NCBI GenBank assembly: GCA_022457155.1
Contig: JAJGOT010000020.1
Coordinates: 2,442,501-2,506,500, forward strand
Source of the DNA: Cladopsammia gracilis
Taxonomy: Eukaryota > Cnidaria > Anthozoa > Scleractinia > Dendrophylliidae
Direction: 5' to 3'
DNA length: 64,000 bases
Below the pieces are notes generated by a model. It had not been told where the DNA came from. It did not search any database and was given only the letters and a program-made list of their open reading frames with translations. Made by a program: the position numbers and the translations under genes. Of the stretch, positions 10,574 through 19,332 are shown piece after piece; within the stretch, counting starts at the first letter, position 1, and the number at the start of each line of letters is the position of its first letter.

Positions 10574-12975
10574 GCTAATAGCTATTAGAAAGTGATTTCC
10601 GGTTTTCAGGGATGAGCAAAATGAAGGGTTTTTACAGCGTTGCGTGATATTTATAAATTGTATGACATGTTTTATTTGCAGTGGACATGTGTGCGGAATG
10701 CGATCCTCACGCTCGATGCATTAATGGAAAGTGTTACTGCCGAAGAGGTTACATAGGAGATGGGTATTCCTGCAAGAAAGGTTAACATCTAGTAGTTCAG
10801 AAGTAGAAAATCCCCGTTTCAGAAAACGTTTTCTCTATAGCGAACAGAGAAAATTGAATTGGGATTGGAAATTTTGTTACTCAATTCCGTACTCGCCAAT
10901 GTTTCCCATCCACGCTTCCTAACGGGATCCAGTCATTTATTGAATATTAATGAAAACTGTTAAAAAAGCTGGGCATTTGATTTGTCATAAACAAGCCCAT
11001 CTTGCTTGAATTCGTGGTGCTTTGGAGCAAGGGAAAGAAGGTCGATAAAATAAGGTTGGAAATCATGCCTTTATCCTACCGTCAACATCGCCCTCTTTAA
11101 CTTGGGTAATTTGCCTTAAAATAAATGGCATAATTTTTTTGGCAATGATGTCTGCTTGTTGATATTTTTGGTTGTCTTTTTTTTTTCATTTAGTAAAACG
11201 GAAATGTCCTGAGTATTCCACACTTATCAGTGGCGACATCTGCATTTGTAACCCTGGTTACTACATGAACAACGCTGGGAAACGTACCTGCATTCGTGAG
11301 TAAAACTTAAGTGAAACAATTGTGTATATATTAAGGACCAACAGGGTCATACGAACGTCCACACAGGCTAACTATAACAACGCATATGCGATTCTCCTCT
11401 TAATTGTAGTTTCTGTTAGTAATCTGTGCCTCTCCTGATTATAGATTTGTATAGTTTCAGTGAGTAGTAGACTCCCTTTCAATAACAGTAACAGTTATCA
11501 ACAAGTTCACAAGCATGAAAGGGACAAGGAACAGAAAGGGACCACGCCCATACAGACTAGTTGTTGGACCAGCATCAAGCACCTTTTCCTCTTAAAAATA
11601 CAAGAACCTATTACAAAGCCTAAATTCATAGTGGACACCAAATATATAACAACCTTTTTAGGATAACTTGGAAAAATCTAGATTCTTATTTGTGGGTTTT
11701 TACTGTATTCAAAACACTTTCATTACGATTTTGAAATACTATTATACACCTATTAGAACATTACCAAATTTTATTTTAGTTTATCAGGACGCTTAATGTC
11801 ATCCTGAACTCGTCAAGAATCATTTTTTTAACGAGTTCTTTATGTTAGGCAATAATTATGACTTGTTCAAAGGTATTTGGAAACAGTAAATAAAAGCTTA
11901 ATAATTAGACGTTGGCACAATTTAGACTTCGTTTTACAAAATGTCCGTTTGTTTTTCCTTCATCTCAGCGACTGAGACTTCAGTTCGAGGTCTATCTTCA
12001 TCACAACACGGAAGTAAACTGCAGCTCCCTCTTCCAATGGACAATTCCATAACAAGGAGCGGACAGCAGTGGTCAGGTAACGAACCGAAATATACAGCAA
12101 CTCCAAAATATACATCAAAATGGGCCAATTTATTGGTGTTGCGGAAGCCATTGTTAGTTAGGTATTGTGTTGTGGTGTGGGCATTGTTCATTATCTATTC
12201 AATCTTTTGTCTTACGTCACTTCGTAATCGCAACTTCCGCAACACCAAGAAACTGCCAACGTAAGCCACTCGTTGGGGGTGGGGTTGGTTGTTACTTCCA
12301 GTCCCATGGCTACTGCTTCCTTTTGACGCTTTTTCTATTGCAATATTGTGAAAAACCGCAACTAGTGTGCAAATAATAATGACTTCAATGACAACCATAA
12401 AACAATCGCCTTCATAATAGACAGCTACTAATAGATGCTTTGTTCATTACAAGAAGAGTTTAAGAGTTTTAGTATTGATTTGGTAATTCAAATGTTAACC
12501 CATACCGTTTCACGCCTGACGGTGTTAATATACGAAAGCAATTCAAACATTTCAACCTTGTCGGTTTTGTATATCAGTCTCTCTCACTGAGAAACGCGTC
12601 CCTGGTGCGAGGATGCATGGTCAGATCGAGGTAACTGTGATGTTTTGTTTTCAAACAGAAGACATCATAGTAACAGAATACCGTAACTTGGGCTGCTGGG
12701 CAGACACAACTGAGTGGAGGAATCCATCTAAGCGAGCAATGATGGTGATGGAGGGTTTAGATCCGCTTCTTGCTGCGAATTACCAAGAAAGAAAACAGCC
12801 AATCAGCAAATGCGCAGAAGTAGCCAAGCGGCTGGGATTTCGGGTATTTGCAATTCAAAATGGCGGCCAGTGTTTTGGTGGTGCAGATGAGACTACGTAT
12901 AAAACGTACGGGCCGTCAGAGAAGTGTGCTGATGGTGTAGGTGGACCCTTAGCTAATGATGTGTACAAGCTCTAA
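474..12975 (+). CDS. Gene A: secreted multi-EGF protein, 5' end outside window
   Basis: Spliced gene with 13 visible exons: 474-548, 1093-1233, 1348-1458, 2230-2358, 3846-3956, 5016-5144, 6494-6613, 8525-8683, 9734-9862, 10682-10780, 11194-11295, 11969-12076, 12659-12975. Every junction is GT-AG and phase 1, and the exons join into one frame of about 575 residues ending at TAA 12973-12975. The modules are EGF-like domains of two kinds: the six-cysteine CxPNPCxNGGxC type and a shorter type with CxxC near the start and a GDG before the last cysteine. They are followed by a cysteine-free linker exon and a terminal four-cysteine domain. The first visible exon enters in phase 1, so an upstream exon (start codon and signal peptide) must lie before the window. 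EGF arrays of this kind are extracellular. The terminal domain resembles ones I associate with cnidarian and other invertebrate secreted proteins; a precise function cannot be given. Gene B follows 8 kb downstream in the same orientation. Confidence 0.85.
1093..1233 (+). CDS. Gene A exon: EGF domain
   Basis: Six-cysteine EGF module (ACGPINPCLFGGHC, then CICPEGRAGSHCE) preceded by 12 residues of linker. Acceptor ttgcag, donor GTAAGT, phase 1-1. Confidence 0.85.
1348..1458 (+). CDS. Gene A exon: short EGF-like domain (GDG type)
   Basis: Reads SSCNGCHHHAVC, then CSCRPGYTGDGKKC; the CxxC start and GDG before the last cysteine define the short EGF type. Acceptor ttggtag, donor GTAAGT, phase 1-1. 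A longer open frame runs through this exon into intron on both sides, but the splice sites bound the cysteine module exactly. Confidence 0.85.
1459..2229 (+). other. Gene A intron, nothing recognised
   Basis: An intron of 771 bases between two EGF exons. It is AT-rich, with no conserved frame, cysteine module or repeat that I can see. Confidence 0.5.
2230..2358 (+). CDS. Gene A exon: EGF domain
   Basis: FCHPNPCLNGGMC, a long C3-C4 loop rich in charged residues (EEETADPNKPDWW), then CDCSKGYSGKLCN. Acceptor tatttttag, donor GTATGG, phase 1-1. Confidence 0.85.
2359..3845 (+). other. Gene A intron with one small MITE
   Basis: Holds the short inverted-repeat element at 3199-3329, a short direct repeat of acttggaa units at 2750-2785 and GCCTCAGA units near 3076-3100. 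The rest shows nothing recognisable. Confidence 0.5.
3199..3329. mobile_element. MITE, terminal inverted repeat AGTTTCTTGGTGTTG, copy 1
   Basis: Begins AGTTTCTTGGTGTTGAGGA and ends with the inverse (CCGCAACACTAAGAAAC). It is flanked by the same 11 bases, AACTTTCGGGT, at 3188-3198 and 3330-3340, which look like a target duplication. Two further copies are at 12131-12254 and 27100-27233. Confidence 0.75.
3846..3956 (+). CDS. Gene A exon: EGF domain
   Basis: YDPCSDFQCHNGGRC, then CKCEAPYEGINC. Acceptor ttttgcag, donor GTAAGT, phase 1-1. Confidence 0.87.
4024..4171. mobile_element. Foldback element related to 40331-40473
   Basis: The GAGGAAGAGTGTTTCATCAG arm is answered by a diverged inverse ending TCTCGAGTGTTTGATAT. 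A better preserved copy lies at 40331-40473. Downstream sequence in both places (CTCAAACTGATC.TTAAATGC at 4608 and 40735) also matches, so the palindrome belongs to a longer element of roughly 550-700 bases. Confidence 0.6.
4735..4879. mobile_element. MITE, TTTTCACTCACGTGAC family
   Basis: Starts GGTTTTCACTCACGTGACC and ends with an inverse ACGTGAAAACC. The inner arms GGCGGCCATGTTGGTGCAC and its complement (about 4787-4805, 4842-4860) form a hairpin. A related element begins at 63866. Confidence 0.65.
5016..5144 (+). CDS. Gene A exon: EGF domain
   Basis: Reads VDNACKPKDGVNRNPC, KNGGKC, then CACPIPYEGPTCS. A five-residue insertion lengthens the C1-C2 loop. Acceptor tttgtag, donor GTAAGC, phase 1-1. 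Confidence 0.85.
6098..6276. repeat. Pentanucleotide microsatellite (GTTAT)n
   Basis: An almost uninterrupted run of about 35 GTTAT units in a gene A intron. It gives artificial open frames reading MLCYV over and over, which are not genes. Confidence 0.97.
6494..6613 (+). CDS. Gene A exon: short EGF-like domain (GDG type) plus Pro/Glu tail
   Basis: NKCDKCDKKHGFC, CKCKPPYTGDGVTC, then the acidic-proline tail TEPEEPPA. Acceptor ttctgtag, donor GTAAGT, phase 1-1. It is the second of three modules of the short type in this gene. Confidence 0.85.
6681..7148. mobile_element. MITE with 150-bp terminal inverted repeats
   Basis: The arms at 6681-6830 and 6999-7148 are near-perfect inverse copies, starting TTAAAGTGCCTATCACCCC. 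The spacer is 168 bases. It has no coding capacity. It lies in the intron after the exon ending at 6613. One arm of the same family sits in a gene C intron at 56245-56395. Confidence 0.85.
7149..8524 (+). other. Rest of gene A intron
   Basis: AT-rich intron sequence without recognisable genes. The region near 8080-8180 (ATGAGTTATAAA, then GCATG.AAATTTATGCA) resembles 44115-44215 and is probably a shared old repeat. Confidence 0.45.
8525..8683 (+). CDS. Gene A exon: EGF domain with Ser/Thr/Pro linkers
   Basis: Linker APPTSPSEL, then NSCDPNKCLNGATC and CVCPPNTNGRLCE, then a Lys/Thr-rich tail. Acceptor ttttcag, donor GTATGA, phase 1-1. Confidence 0.85.
8684..9733 (+). other. Gene A intron with (AAT)n tract
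   Basis: Contains an imperfect trinucleotide AAT run at about 8800-8875. Otherwise AT-rich with nothing recognised. Confidence 0.5.
9734..9862 (+). CDS. Gene A exon: EGF domain
   Basis: APPPKAVCHPNPCLNGGIC, then CICPNPRFKGRFCD. Acceptor cacag, donor GTAAGT, phase 1-1. The minus-strand and other-frame open frames here are shadows. Confidence 0.87.
9972..10100. mobile_element. MITE, ATAGAGCGTTTTCAC termini
   Basis: Starts ATAGAGCGTTTTCACTGACG and ends with the inverse GTGAAAACGCTCTAT. It is 129 bases long. The same terminus begins another element at 63866 near the window end. Confidence 0.75.
10129..10575 (+). mobile_element. LINE 3' end relic (reverse transcriptase C-terminus)
   Basis: One frame gives LPNATYALVVYGASMPELTT. 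The next gives RCYKRQ-type and then VEKQDRKAFKKISQLSTHPL, typical of the C-terminal tail of non-LTR retrotransposon ORF2. Frames are broken between the pieces. It ends in a TTA-repeat tail (10528-10575), as many LINEs do. It is a 5'-truncated, dead insertion in a gene A intron. Confidence 0.6.
10682..10780 (+). CDS. Gene A exon: short EGF-like domain (GDG type)
   Basis: VDMCAECDPHARC, CYCRRGYIGDGYSC. Acceptor tttgcag, donor GTTAAC (weak match to consensus), phase 1-1. Confidence 0.83.
11194..11295 (+). CDS. Gene A exon: degenerate EGF-like module
   Basis: VKRKCPEYSTLISGDIC, then CNPGYYMNNAGKRTC. Only four cysteines; the C.CNPGYY half of an EGF domain is kept. Acceptor ttttcatttag after a long pyrimidine tract, donor GTGAGT, phase 1-1. 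Confidence 0.75.
11969..12076 (+). CDS. Gene A exon: cysteine-free Ser/Gln-rich linker
   Basis: Encodes 36 residues without cysteine, rich in Ser, Gln and Leu, between acceptor catctcag and donor GTAACG. Phase 1 at both ends. It probably serves as a spacer between the EGF array and the terminal domain. With no conserved motif it is less certain than the EGF exons. Confidence 0.55.
12131..12254. mobile_element. MITE, TTGGTGTTGCGGA termini, copy 3
   Basis: Lies between ATTGGTGTTGCGGAAGCC and TTCCGCAACACCAAGAAAC, in inverse orientation to the copies at 3199 and 27100. GCCAA occurs just outside both ends. It is in the last gene A intron. Confidence 0.65.
12659..12975 (+). CDS. Gene A terminal exon: GCW four-cysteine domain
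   Basis: Opens after acceptor tttcaaacag and ends at TAA 12973-12975. It reads NLGCWADTTEWRNPSK, later KQPISKCAEVAKRLGFRVFA, IQNGGQCFGGADETTYKTYG and PSEKCADGVGGPLANDVYKL. The pattern GC.D, KCA..A...G...FA.Q.GG.C, YG.S..C..G.GGP.AN.VY recurs, as I recall, at the end of secreted modular proteins of cnidarians and some other invertebrates. I know of no assigned function. An in-frame ATG at 12613 lies in the intron and is not the start. Confidence 0.82.
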
Positions 12976-14105
12976 ATATGTTACGCCGTATTTAGTGACC
13001 TGTTAGCATAAGTAGTAAGTTATTTGAAGTTAAATCCGTCAGTCTTGTTCAAAACAATAGTACTGTTAATACATAAAGGAAATGGTAGTAAAGCCCTTAA
13101 AGCTAAGCCATGGCTTTTGTTGACATTTTTTGCCTTTATCAAGCATAAACCACTATAGATGCGGAACTGTAGAAACGTTTCGTTTATTTATTCGGATATA
13201 TGATGTGAAAGTAAAATAACTGCAAGGTTCTGGAACTTCCAACATATACATTACCACATCTCTTTTCTTAAATTTTCGAGTGCACAAGGCTTCATGATGT
13301 TTCCATTCCCTCAACAGGTATGTTAAAGTAAGTACAAGCTTAAAGCCTTAAAGCTTCTTTAGCGTTTATTCGAATGTGTATTTTTTTTTAAACCCTGGAT
13401 GGGAGTGGTACATTTGTGTAAAAATAATGAAACCAAACAGTCATCCTTTCGTCGTTTTAAAACTTTGGGTGGGAGTGGTATATTTGAGTAAAAACAATAT
13501 AACCAAAGGTCATCATTATTTAATCTTTAATATGTGAATTGTAATTAAAGATTAGTTGATCTACCAAAAAATTCAAAACTATAGCACAGTTAATTTTCGA
13601 TTCAAAAGATAACAGTCATATTGAGTAAAGGTTGGTAAGGCAACTATAGATATACCTGTATGATATATTTTTGATAAAGAATATAAAAATGAGTTATGTG
13701 CATTATCCACATTGTAGTGACAAGGTCGATGAACCTTAAATTTAGCTTGTTTTACGTACATTGCGGATTATTTCATTTGTAGTACTTTTCATGTAGGTGT
13801 GCTAAATATATATTTTGACGTCAGTGATTAAACTACTCGTCAAATTGGTTTGGCGAGGGAATAATATTCATTCTTGTTAAAGTAAACTGCTAGTATATTA
13901 CTGGAGTCGAACGGATGAGTTGTGACATGATGTAATAATTTCTTTCCAAGTTAAACAATACGATGTTTTGTCAAAGAAAACGATTTCAATAACACCGTCA
14001 TTATTTAAGAATCCCTGTAAAAAATAAATTGTCGTTAATAAAGAAAAAATTTAGCTTCATCATTTGAAGAGTGTTAACATGTTTCATGGCACCATTATTT
14101 AAGCA
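12976..14105. other. Gene A 3' flank
   Basis: No gene is seen. AATAAA motifs occur at 14023-14028 and 14037-14042, about 1.05 kb after the stop, and could be polyadenylation signals; none lies closer. Two diverged TGGGAGTGGTA repeats lie near 13400-13480. Confidence 0.35.
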
Positions 14106-14169
14106 GGTTTGCTACGAGCTATGTTGAATCGGGATGAAGGAATGGACCGGGGATCAAAGCCAGAGGGAT

Positions 14170-14385
14170 CGGGAAACAAAAATGAAAGCAAAGATCGAGA
14201 GGTGAACGATCGACTGGGGGAATGGTTAAGTAACAAAACTGAAAGCGCAAGATCGAGAGTTGATATGTACAAGTCGATTGGGGGGGGGGGGGGGGGGGGA
14301 CTGAAAGCGTGAGATCGAGAGTTGACATGTACAGGTCAACTGGAGGATCACAAAACTGAAAGCGTGAGATCGAGGGTTAAGAGGT
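14170..14385. repeat. Short tandem repeat, unit about 60 bases
   Basis: Four imperfect copies of a unit containing ACTGAAAGCGTGAGATCGAG, with a 20-base G run at about 14279-14299 inside one unit. Confidence 0.8.
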
Positions 14386-15428
14386 CATGTAGGCCCCCGG
14401 TGGCTTGTGTGTGATTTTATCATACCCCTGTTACCCCCAAGTTACCCCCAAGTTAGGCAGCTCAGTGTAAAAAAAAAAAATTAGTAGCCAGGACCTTAAG
14501 GAAAGTATGGAATGGTTTTAGTATGCAGTATGGGTCCTTAGCTTTAGTGTCTGAGACATAACTATGAGCGACTAGCGACAAGGTAATATATATATATAGG
14601 CTGAGCCTAACAGCGTCGCACTCTGAACAAGCGTAACTAAATGAGAAATAGAGCACAAACCGCGGTGATAAACATATTGAACTTATTCATTTTTGTTAAC
14701 ATCGCCAGAAATCAGGGACATTGGAGAAGCGAATTTTCGTGCGTCTTACACTGCGATGTCGCTTCATTGGTATACACCGCTGTTCCACCCTACGGGCTCA
14801 AATTCGTTTGGTGCGGCTTCGGTGCGACAAAAAAGGTTGTGTTAAATAAAGGGTATTCAGACCCATATAGAAACCACTGCCCGAAATAATTCGCTCGCAG
14901 TTGAAAACAACAAGACTTTAGCTTTTGAATGAGGGATTTGCAGCAAAATTTGGAGCATTCTGTGCCCAAATATCGCAGTTCGAAGATAGCGAACTTCAAG
15001 ACTTTAGCGTGGACTGTTGGTGGAAATGATTTTTACAGCTCTGAACGATTTTTGAAAGAAAAAAGCAGGGCGAAGGAACCATCGTAGAAAGTGAGAATGC
15101 GATGATCGTCAGTTCAGTCGGTGCTTCTTCTCAGAAGATTGCGGCAAGTTGGCTACCCCCATCACTTTACGAACTATGGTGCCTCGAAATCCCGTTTTGA
15201 GTGAAAATCGGCATTAATGGCTTCTAAAATAGAGAGCATTGTATGAGCGAAGCTTCGGAAATGTGTTTTGTTGAAAAGCAGGGCCAGTAACAATTGTGGG
15301 GAAAATCAAGCTTACAAAAACACTTGAAAAGATGTTCATAAATTTACCCGGAATGCGGCAAATATTCCAGGTAAGCTAAAAGCCAGCCAATTTGATTTTG
15401 TTTTATTTCTGCCATACAAAGCCTTCTA
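14386..15428. other. Intergenic, dispersed repeat pieces
   Basis: The stretch 14590-14700 (TATATAGGCTGAGCCTAA, CACAAACCGCGGTGATAAAC, then GAACTTATTCATTTTTG) recurs inverted in the spacer of the 2.4-kb palindrome at about 17690-17770. No gene is recognised. Confidence 0.5.
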
Positions 15429-15841
15429 GTGTTTGGCGACCATATTGCCACTGAAACTCGCGCACGCGCGGTGAACATGTCCGCTATTTCTGGCGATGAA
15501 CTTGACGTTTCGTATGCTACTACATACAGTTTCAAAAGTGACCGTTACAATGTTAAAAACTATACTTATATAGTAGTAAAAAGGGACTGGAACCGAGATA
15601 AAGTACAAAACTCAACAGTTGATCTATAAAAAGAAACGGCTAATTAATAAAGCATCAGCTTCTCGCTACTGACGTTTACATTAAAAGCTGGCTTCAGTTC
15701 TTGTTTAAACAATGTTTCTTTCCAAATCTCTAAACGTATTAAATCTTGTGTATACAATTTTTACTCTTGTGTCAACCTTAAAATTATTTTTCAAAACACT
15801 CGCCGCATCAAATCTTTCTTTACCGTTCAAGGAGCGCTTAA

Positions 15842-16156
15842 ATCGATCGTTCTCAACAGTCTAAAGCTATTTACAAAGCCAGTTGGGATTGTGAAGAATT
15901 TTACATTGGTAAAACAAAACGACAGCTTCATGATAGAAAAACGGAGCATTTTAAGACCCTGGCTAAGGATGACCGCACATCAGCCATTGCTGACCATGTC
16001 AACACCACTGGACACAACATCAAGTGGGATTATTTTGATATTTTAGCGTCGGGCAAAACTGATTTCCACTGTAAAATCAAAGAAACATTGTTTGTACAAG
16101 AACTGAAGCCAGCTTTTAATGCAAACGTCAGTAGCGAGAAGCTGATGCTTTATTAA
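15842..16156 (+). pseudogene. GIY-YIG endonuclease fragment of a Penelope-like element
   Basis: An open stretch of about 105 codons from just after TAA 15839-15841 to TAA 16154-16156. It reads AIYKASWDCEEFYIGKTKRQ, followed by RKTEHFKTL, SAIADHVNTTGHNIKWDYFD and later FVQELKPAFNAN. The YK..C..FYIGKT.RQL..R..EH and IADH...TGH.I motifs are those of GIY-YIG nucleases of Penelope-like elements. The usual upstream residues (NTRRIKSFF and so on, about 15769-15868) are present in a different frame, so a frameshift lies near 15860. The reverse transcriptase region is gone. It is a decayed C-terminal piece, not a host gene. Confidence 0.75.
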
Positions 16157-16158
16157 TA

Positions 16159-16349
16159 GCCCTTATCGTAGATGAGTACGCCAGGCCAACATATCAGCGG
16201 TTTCTCGCTCCCTTGACCCTATAGTCTCGTTTTGATGTTTACGCTCATCGTCGTCAGAGGTTCTCGTAAACATCAAAACGAAACTATAGGGTCAAGAAAG
16301 CGAGAAACCGCTGATATGTTGGCGTTGCGTACTCATCTACGATAAGGGC
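16159..16349. mobile_element. Hairpin element with 85-base arms
   Basis: The arms 16159-16243 and 16265-16349 are near-perfect inverse copies (outer ends GCCCTTATCGTAGATGAGTA) around a 21-base loop. The element interrupts the right flank of the Penelope-like relic. The left flank shows the uninterrupted sequence (GCTAATTAATAAAGC), so the hairpin inserted later. Confidence 0.8.
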
Positions 16350-16499
16350 CATTAGCTGTTTCTTTTTATAGATCAACTGTTAAGTTTTGTACTTAATCTC
16401 GGTCCCTGTCCCATTTTACTGCTATATAAGTATAGTTTTTAACACCGTAACGATCACTTTTGAAACTGTATGTAGTAGCATACGAAACGTCAAGTTTTA

Positions 16500-18908
16500 G
16501 CGGAGCACTTGCCAGGCCGAAGGCCTGGCTGCGCAGCTCCATACTCATAGAACCTGTGCCGTGATTTTTCATGGTCATGGCCGGCGGAATGTTTCGCGGG
16601 CGGCGTCTGTTACATGTGTGACTGTGTGTCCGAGCGTCGCTCAAGGCTACTAGCTCGCGAGCGCGTATGACGTCGCAAAACATGCGCGAATGACGCCACA
16701 CAACATCCGGGAATGCCGAATGTCACGTCAGCTGTATGCGTACGACGTCATCAACATCCGGGATCTTGGAGGCTTTGTTTTTCGCGCGGCTACACAGCCG
16801 TCAGCTCGGTAAACACTTTAGTTGGATTCAGAGTTGGATTGTTGTGTTTAGCGGAGAATAAAAGTCGTTATTTCCCTGCAGTTTTTCGCGGTTTGCTACT
16901 CAAGACAGAGATACTAGTTAAGGGATACTCAGAAGCCGCTTTAGTGGAAAAAGAAGAGCTTTCAGGAATAAAATCTTGTTTCGAGGAACTTCATATTATC
17001 AATCGGGGAGATGCCTTGTTTTATTACGGTTTCAGAACCTAAGAAGCGGAGTTTTAACGAATTTCCAAGCAGTCCAGTGCTTTAAAGGTAAAATAAATCA
17101 CATTTTTCGATGGGAATTTATGTTGATATCAATTTTTGATTGACTTTTCCTTTGAGTTCTCTTAAGTTTTGGAGACATGTTTATGAAACGTGTTCAAATT
17201 AAGTCGTGTTGTTATCTTGAATTTCATCGAGATCAGCTCTGTCTTGATGCGCTAGAAATAGTACTTTTCTTCTTTTTTTAAACATAAATTAATGGAGATC
17301 GAATAAAATTTTTCGAAAGAAGATTTTGTTGTCCGTTTTTATGTCTTTGTTCACTCATTACATAGATTAAAAAGCGATTTTATGTAAACAAAACAAGACT
17401 TAGATTTTCTGTCTTCACTCGCGTCGCCTTAATGCAAATAAGCTTATGTTTGTGTATTTTTGCAATTTTAATTTCCAAATCAGTTTCTCGGGCAATTTTT
17501 TACAAACAAAAACTGTATTTTTGTGAACTTTTGTACGGTCTAAATGTACTGTGCAGACGGTCGGGTAATACTGTTTTTGAGAATTGCTAAAATTGAAAAT
17601 AGCCCGTTCTTCAATCTTAATTCTTGTACTTCCAACCTTTCACCTTAGTTAAGTTTCACCTTAGTTAAGCTTGTTTAAAGTGCGACGCTGATAGGCTGGG
17701 CCTATCTATATATATTATCAAAAATGAATAAGTTCAATATGTTCATCACCGCGGTTTGTGTTCTATTTCTCATCAAGCTACGATGGCCCAAGAACAAAAG
17801 GCTTTACGATAAAGCTTAACTAAGGTAAAACTTAACTAAGGTGAAAGGTCGGAAGCACAAGAATTAAAATTGACGACCGGGCTATTTTTCAATTTTAGCA
17901 ATTCTCAAAACAGTATTACGCGACCGTCTGCACAGTACATTTAGACCGTACAAAAGTTCACAAAAATACAGTTTTTGTTTGTCAAAAATTGCCCGAGAAA
18001 CTGATTTGGAAATTAAAATTGCAAAAATACATATTTGCATAAGACGACGCCATTGAAGATAGAACAAAAAATCTAAGTGTTGTTTTGCTTACGTAAATTC
18101 GCTTTTCAATCTATGCCATGAATGAACAAACACATAAAAATAGACAACACAATCTTCTTTCGAAAAATTTTGTTCAAATCTCCATTAGTTTATGGTTAAA
18201 AGCAAAACGCGTACTATTTTCGAGCTGCCTTCGATGAAATTTAAGAAATCGAGACAACTGAAGCTAAGCACGTTTTAAAAACAATTCTCCAAAATTATAC
18301 AAGAACACAAAGAAAAAGTCAATCACAGATTGATATCAACCTGAATTCCCATCGAAATATGTAATCTGTTTTACTTTTGAGTCCCTCGCTTGCCTGTTAA
18401 TTGTTTTAAATCTCCGCTTCTTTGGTTCTGAAATTCGTAATAAAAACAAACATCTCCCCGCAGTGAAAAACGTATGAAGTTTCTCGAAGCAAAATTTTAT
18501 CCAAGAAAGCTCTTCTTTTTCCACCAAAGCGGCTTCTGAGTATCCCTTAATTAGTATTCCTGTCTTGAGTAGCAAACCGCGAACAAATGCAGGGAAATAA
18601 CGATTTTACTTCTCCGCTAAACACTGACCAGCGAAAGATCCAAACTATAGCTGAAGTGTTTACCGAGCTGTCGGCTGTGTAGCCGCGCGAAAAACAAAGC
18701 CTCAAAGATCCCGAATGTTGTGTGGCGTCATACGCGCATGTTTTGCGACGTCAGACGCGCCCGCGATCTAGCCCTGCCCAACACGGGCGGCGGGCGGCAC
18801 ACAACACGCCCGCGAAACATTCCGCTAGCCATGACCATGAAAAGTGACGGGCATAGCTTCTATGAGTATGGGGCTTCGCAGCGGGCCTTCGGCCGGCGAG
18901 TGCTCCGC
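16500..18908. repeat. Large near-palindrome, arms about 1.1 kb
   Basis: The arm 16500-17672 (starting GCGGAGCAC) is matched in inverse by 17812-18908 (ending GTGCTCCGC), with small indels. Shared landmarks are TTTCATGGTCATGGC, TTTGTTTTTCGCGCGGCTAC, GGGATACTCAGAAGCCGC and the two-fold CTTAACTAAGGT at the inner edge. The 139-base spacer matches the repeat at 14590-14700 in inverse. Both arms contain an open frame with GYSEAALVEKEELS (16713-17042 + and 18336-18575 -). That peptide is not recognised. Confidence 0.85.
16713..17042 (+). pseudogene. Unrecognised open frame in palindrome arm 1
   Basis: 109 codons. The core LVKGYSEAALVEKEELSGIK is repeated, with substitutions, as LIKGYSEAALVEKEELSWIK on the opposite strand in arm 2 (18336-18575). 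The shared frame may be inherited from one duplicated sequence. The N- and C-terminal parts differ and no family is recognised. It could be an exon carried by a foldback element, or chance. Confidence 0.25.
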
Positions 18909-19202
18909 CATAATCACATATGCAGATCCAGCACCATTCTATGACCGTGGTAGATTCGATCCTACAATATTACAACAAGGCCAACATTGCTTTCTCTCAG
19001 CATTTTGTTAGAAATTCCTAAGGATTGCTGCTTACACTTTGGGGAAGATAAAAGGTAAAACAAGTTGCTTACCAGTTAAAGAAACAACTATTCAGGTCAA
19101 ACGTCCGACATCTAACGGCGACACTTAACCTTCCTGAAAGTTTCATTTTTTTTAATTCTAACTAGTTAAATGGGAATTTTATTAGCAGTACGTTTCTATA
19201 GT

Positions 19203-19332
19203 GTTCCAGGCGTTTAGATTGTGTGGGGAGCAGCGAAAAGCGGCGCGCGGTGCTATAGGGTCGGAGCCTCCCCTCGTTTTTTCTCTTGCGCCCGATTTTT
19301 CTTTCGCGCGCCACAAACTTAACGCCTGGAAC
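19203..19332. mobile_element. Short inverted-repeat element, GTTCCAGGCGTT ends
   Basis: A perfect 12-base inverted repeat at 19203-19214 and 19321-19332 around a GC-richer core. It has no coding capacity. Confidence 0.55.

Larger units (their letters stand above)
15505..16498. mobile_element. Penelope-like element relic with inverted flanks
   Basis: The centre encodes a GIY-YIG endonuclease fragment (separate entry). The flanks are inverse copies: 15505-15645 matches 16350-16498 (key text ACGTTTCGTATGCTACTAC), and 15643-15721 matches 16080-16157. Penelope-like retroelements carry a reverse transcriptase plus GIY-YIG nuclease and often have inverted pseudo-LTRs, which fits. The reverse transcriptase part is missing. 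The right flank is interrupted by the hairpin at 16159-16349. Confidence 0.7.

Noticed and set aside
11941..12264. 107-codon open frame
   Set aside because: The linker exon 11969-12076 is in it, but the rest is intron and MITE sequence.
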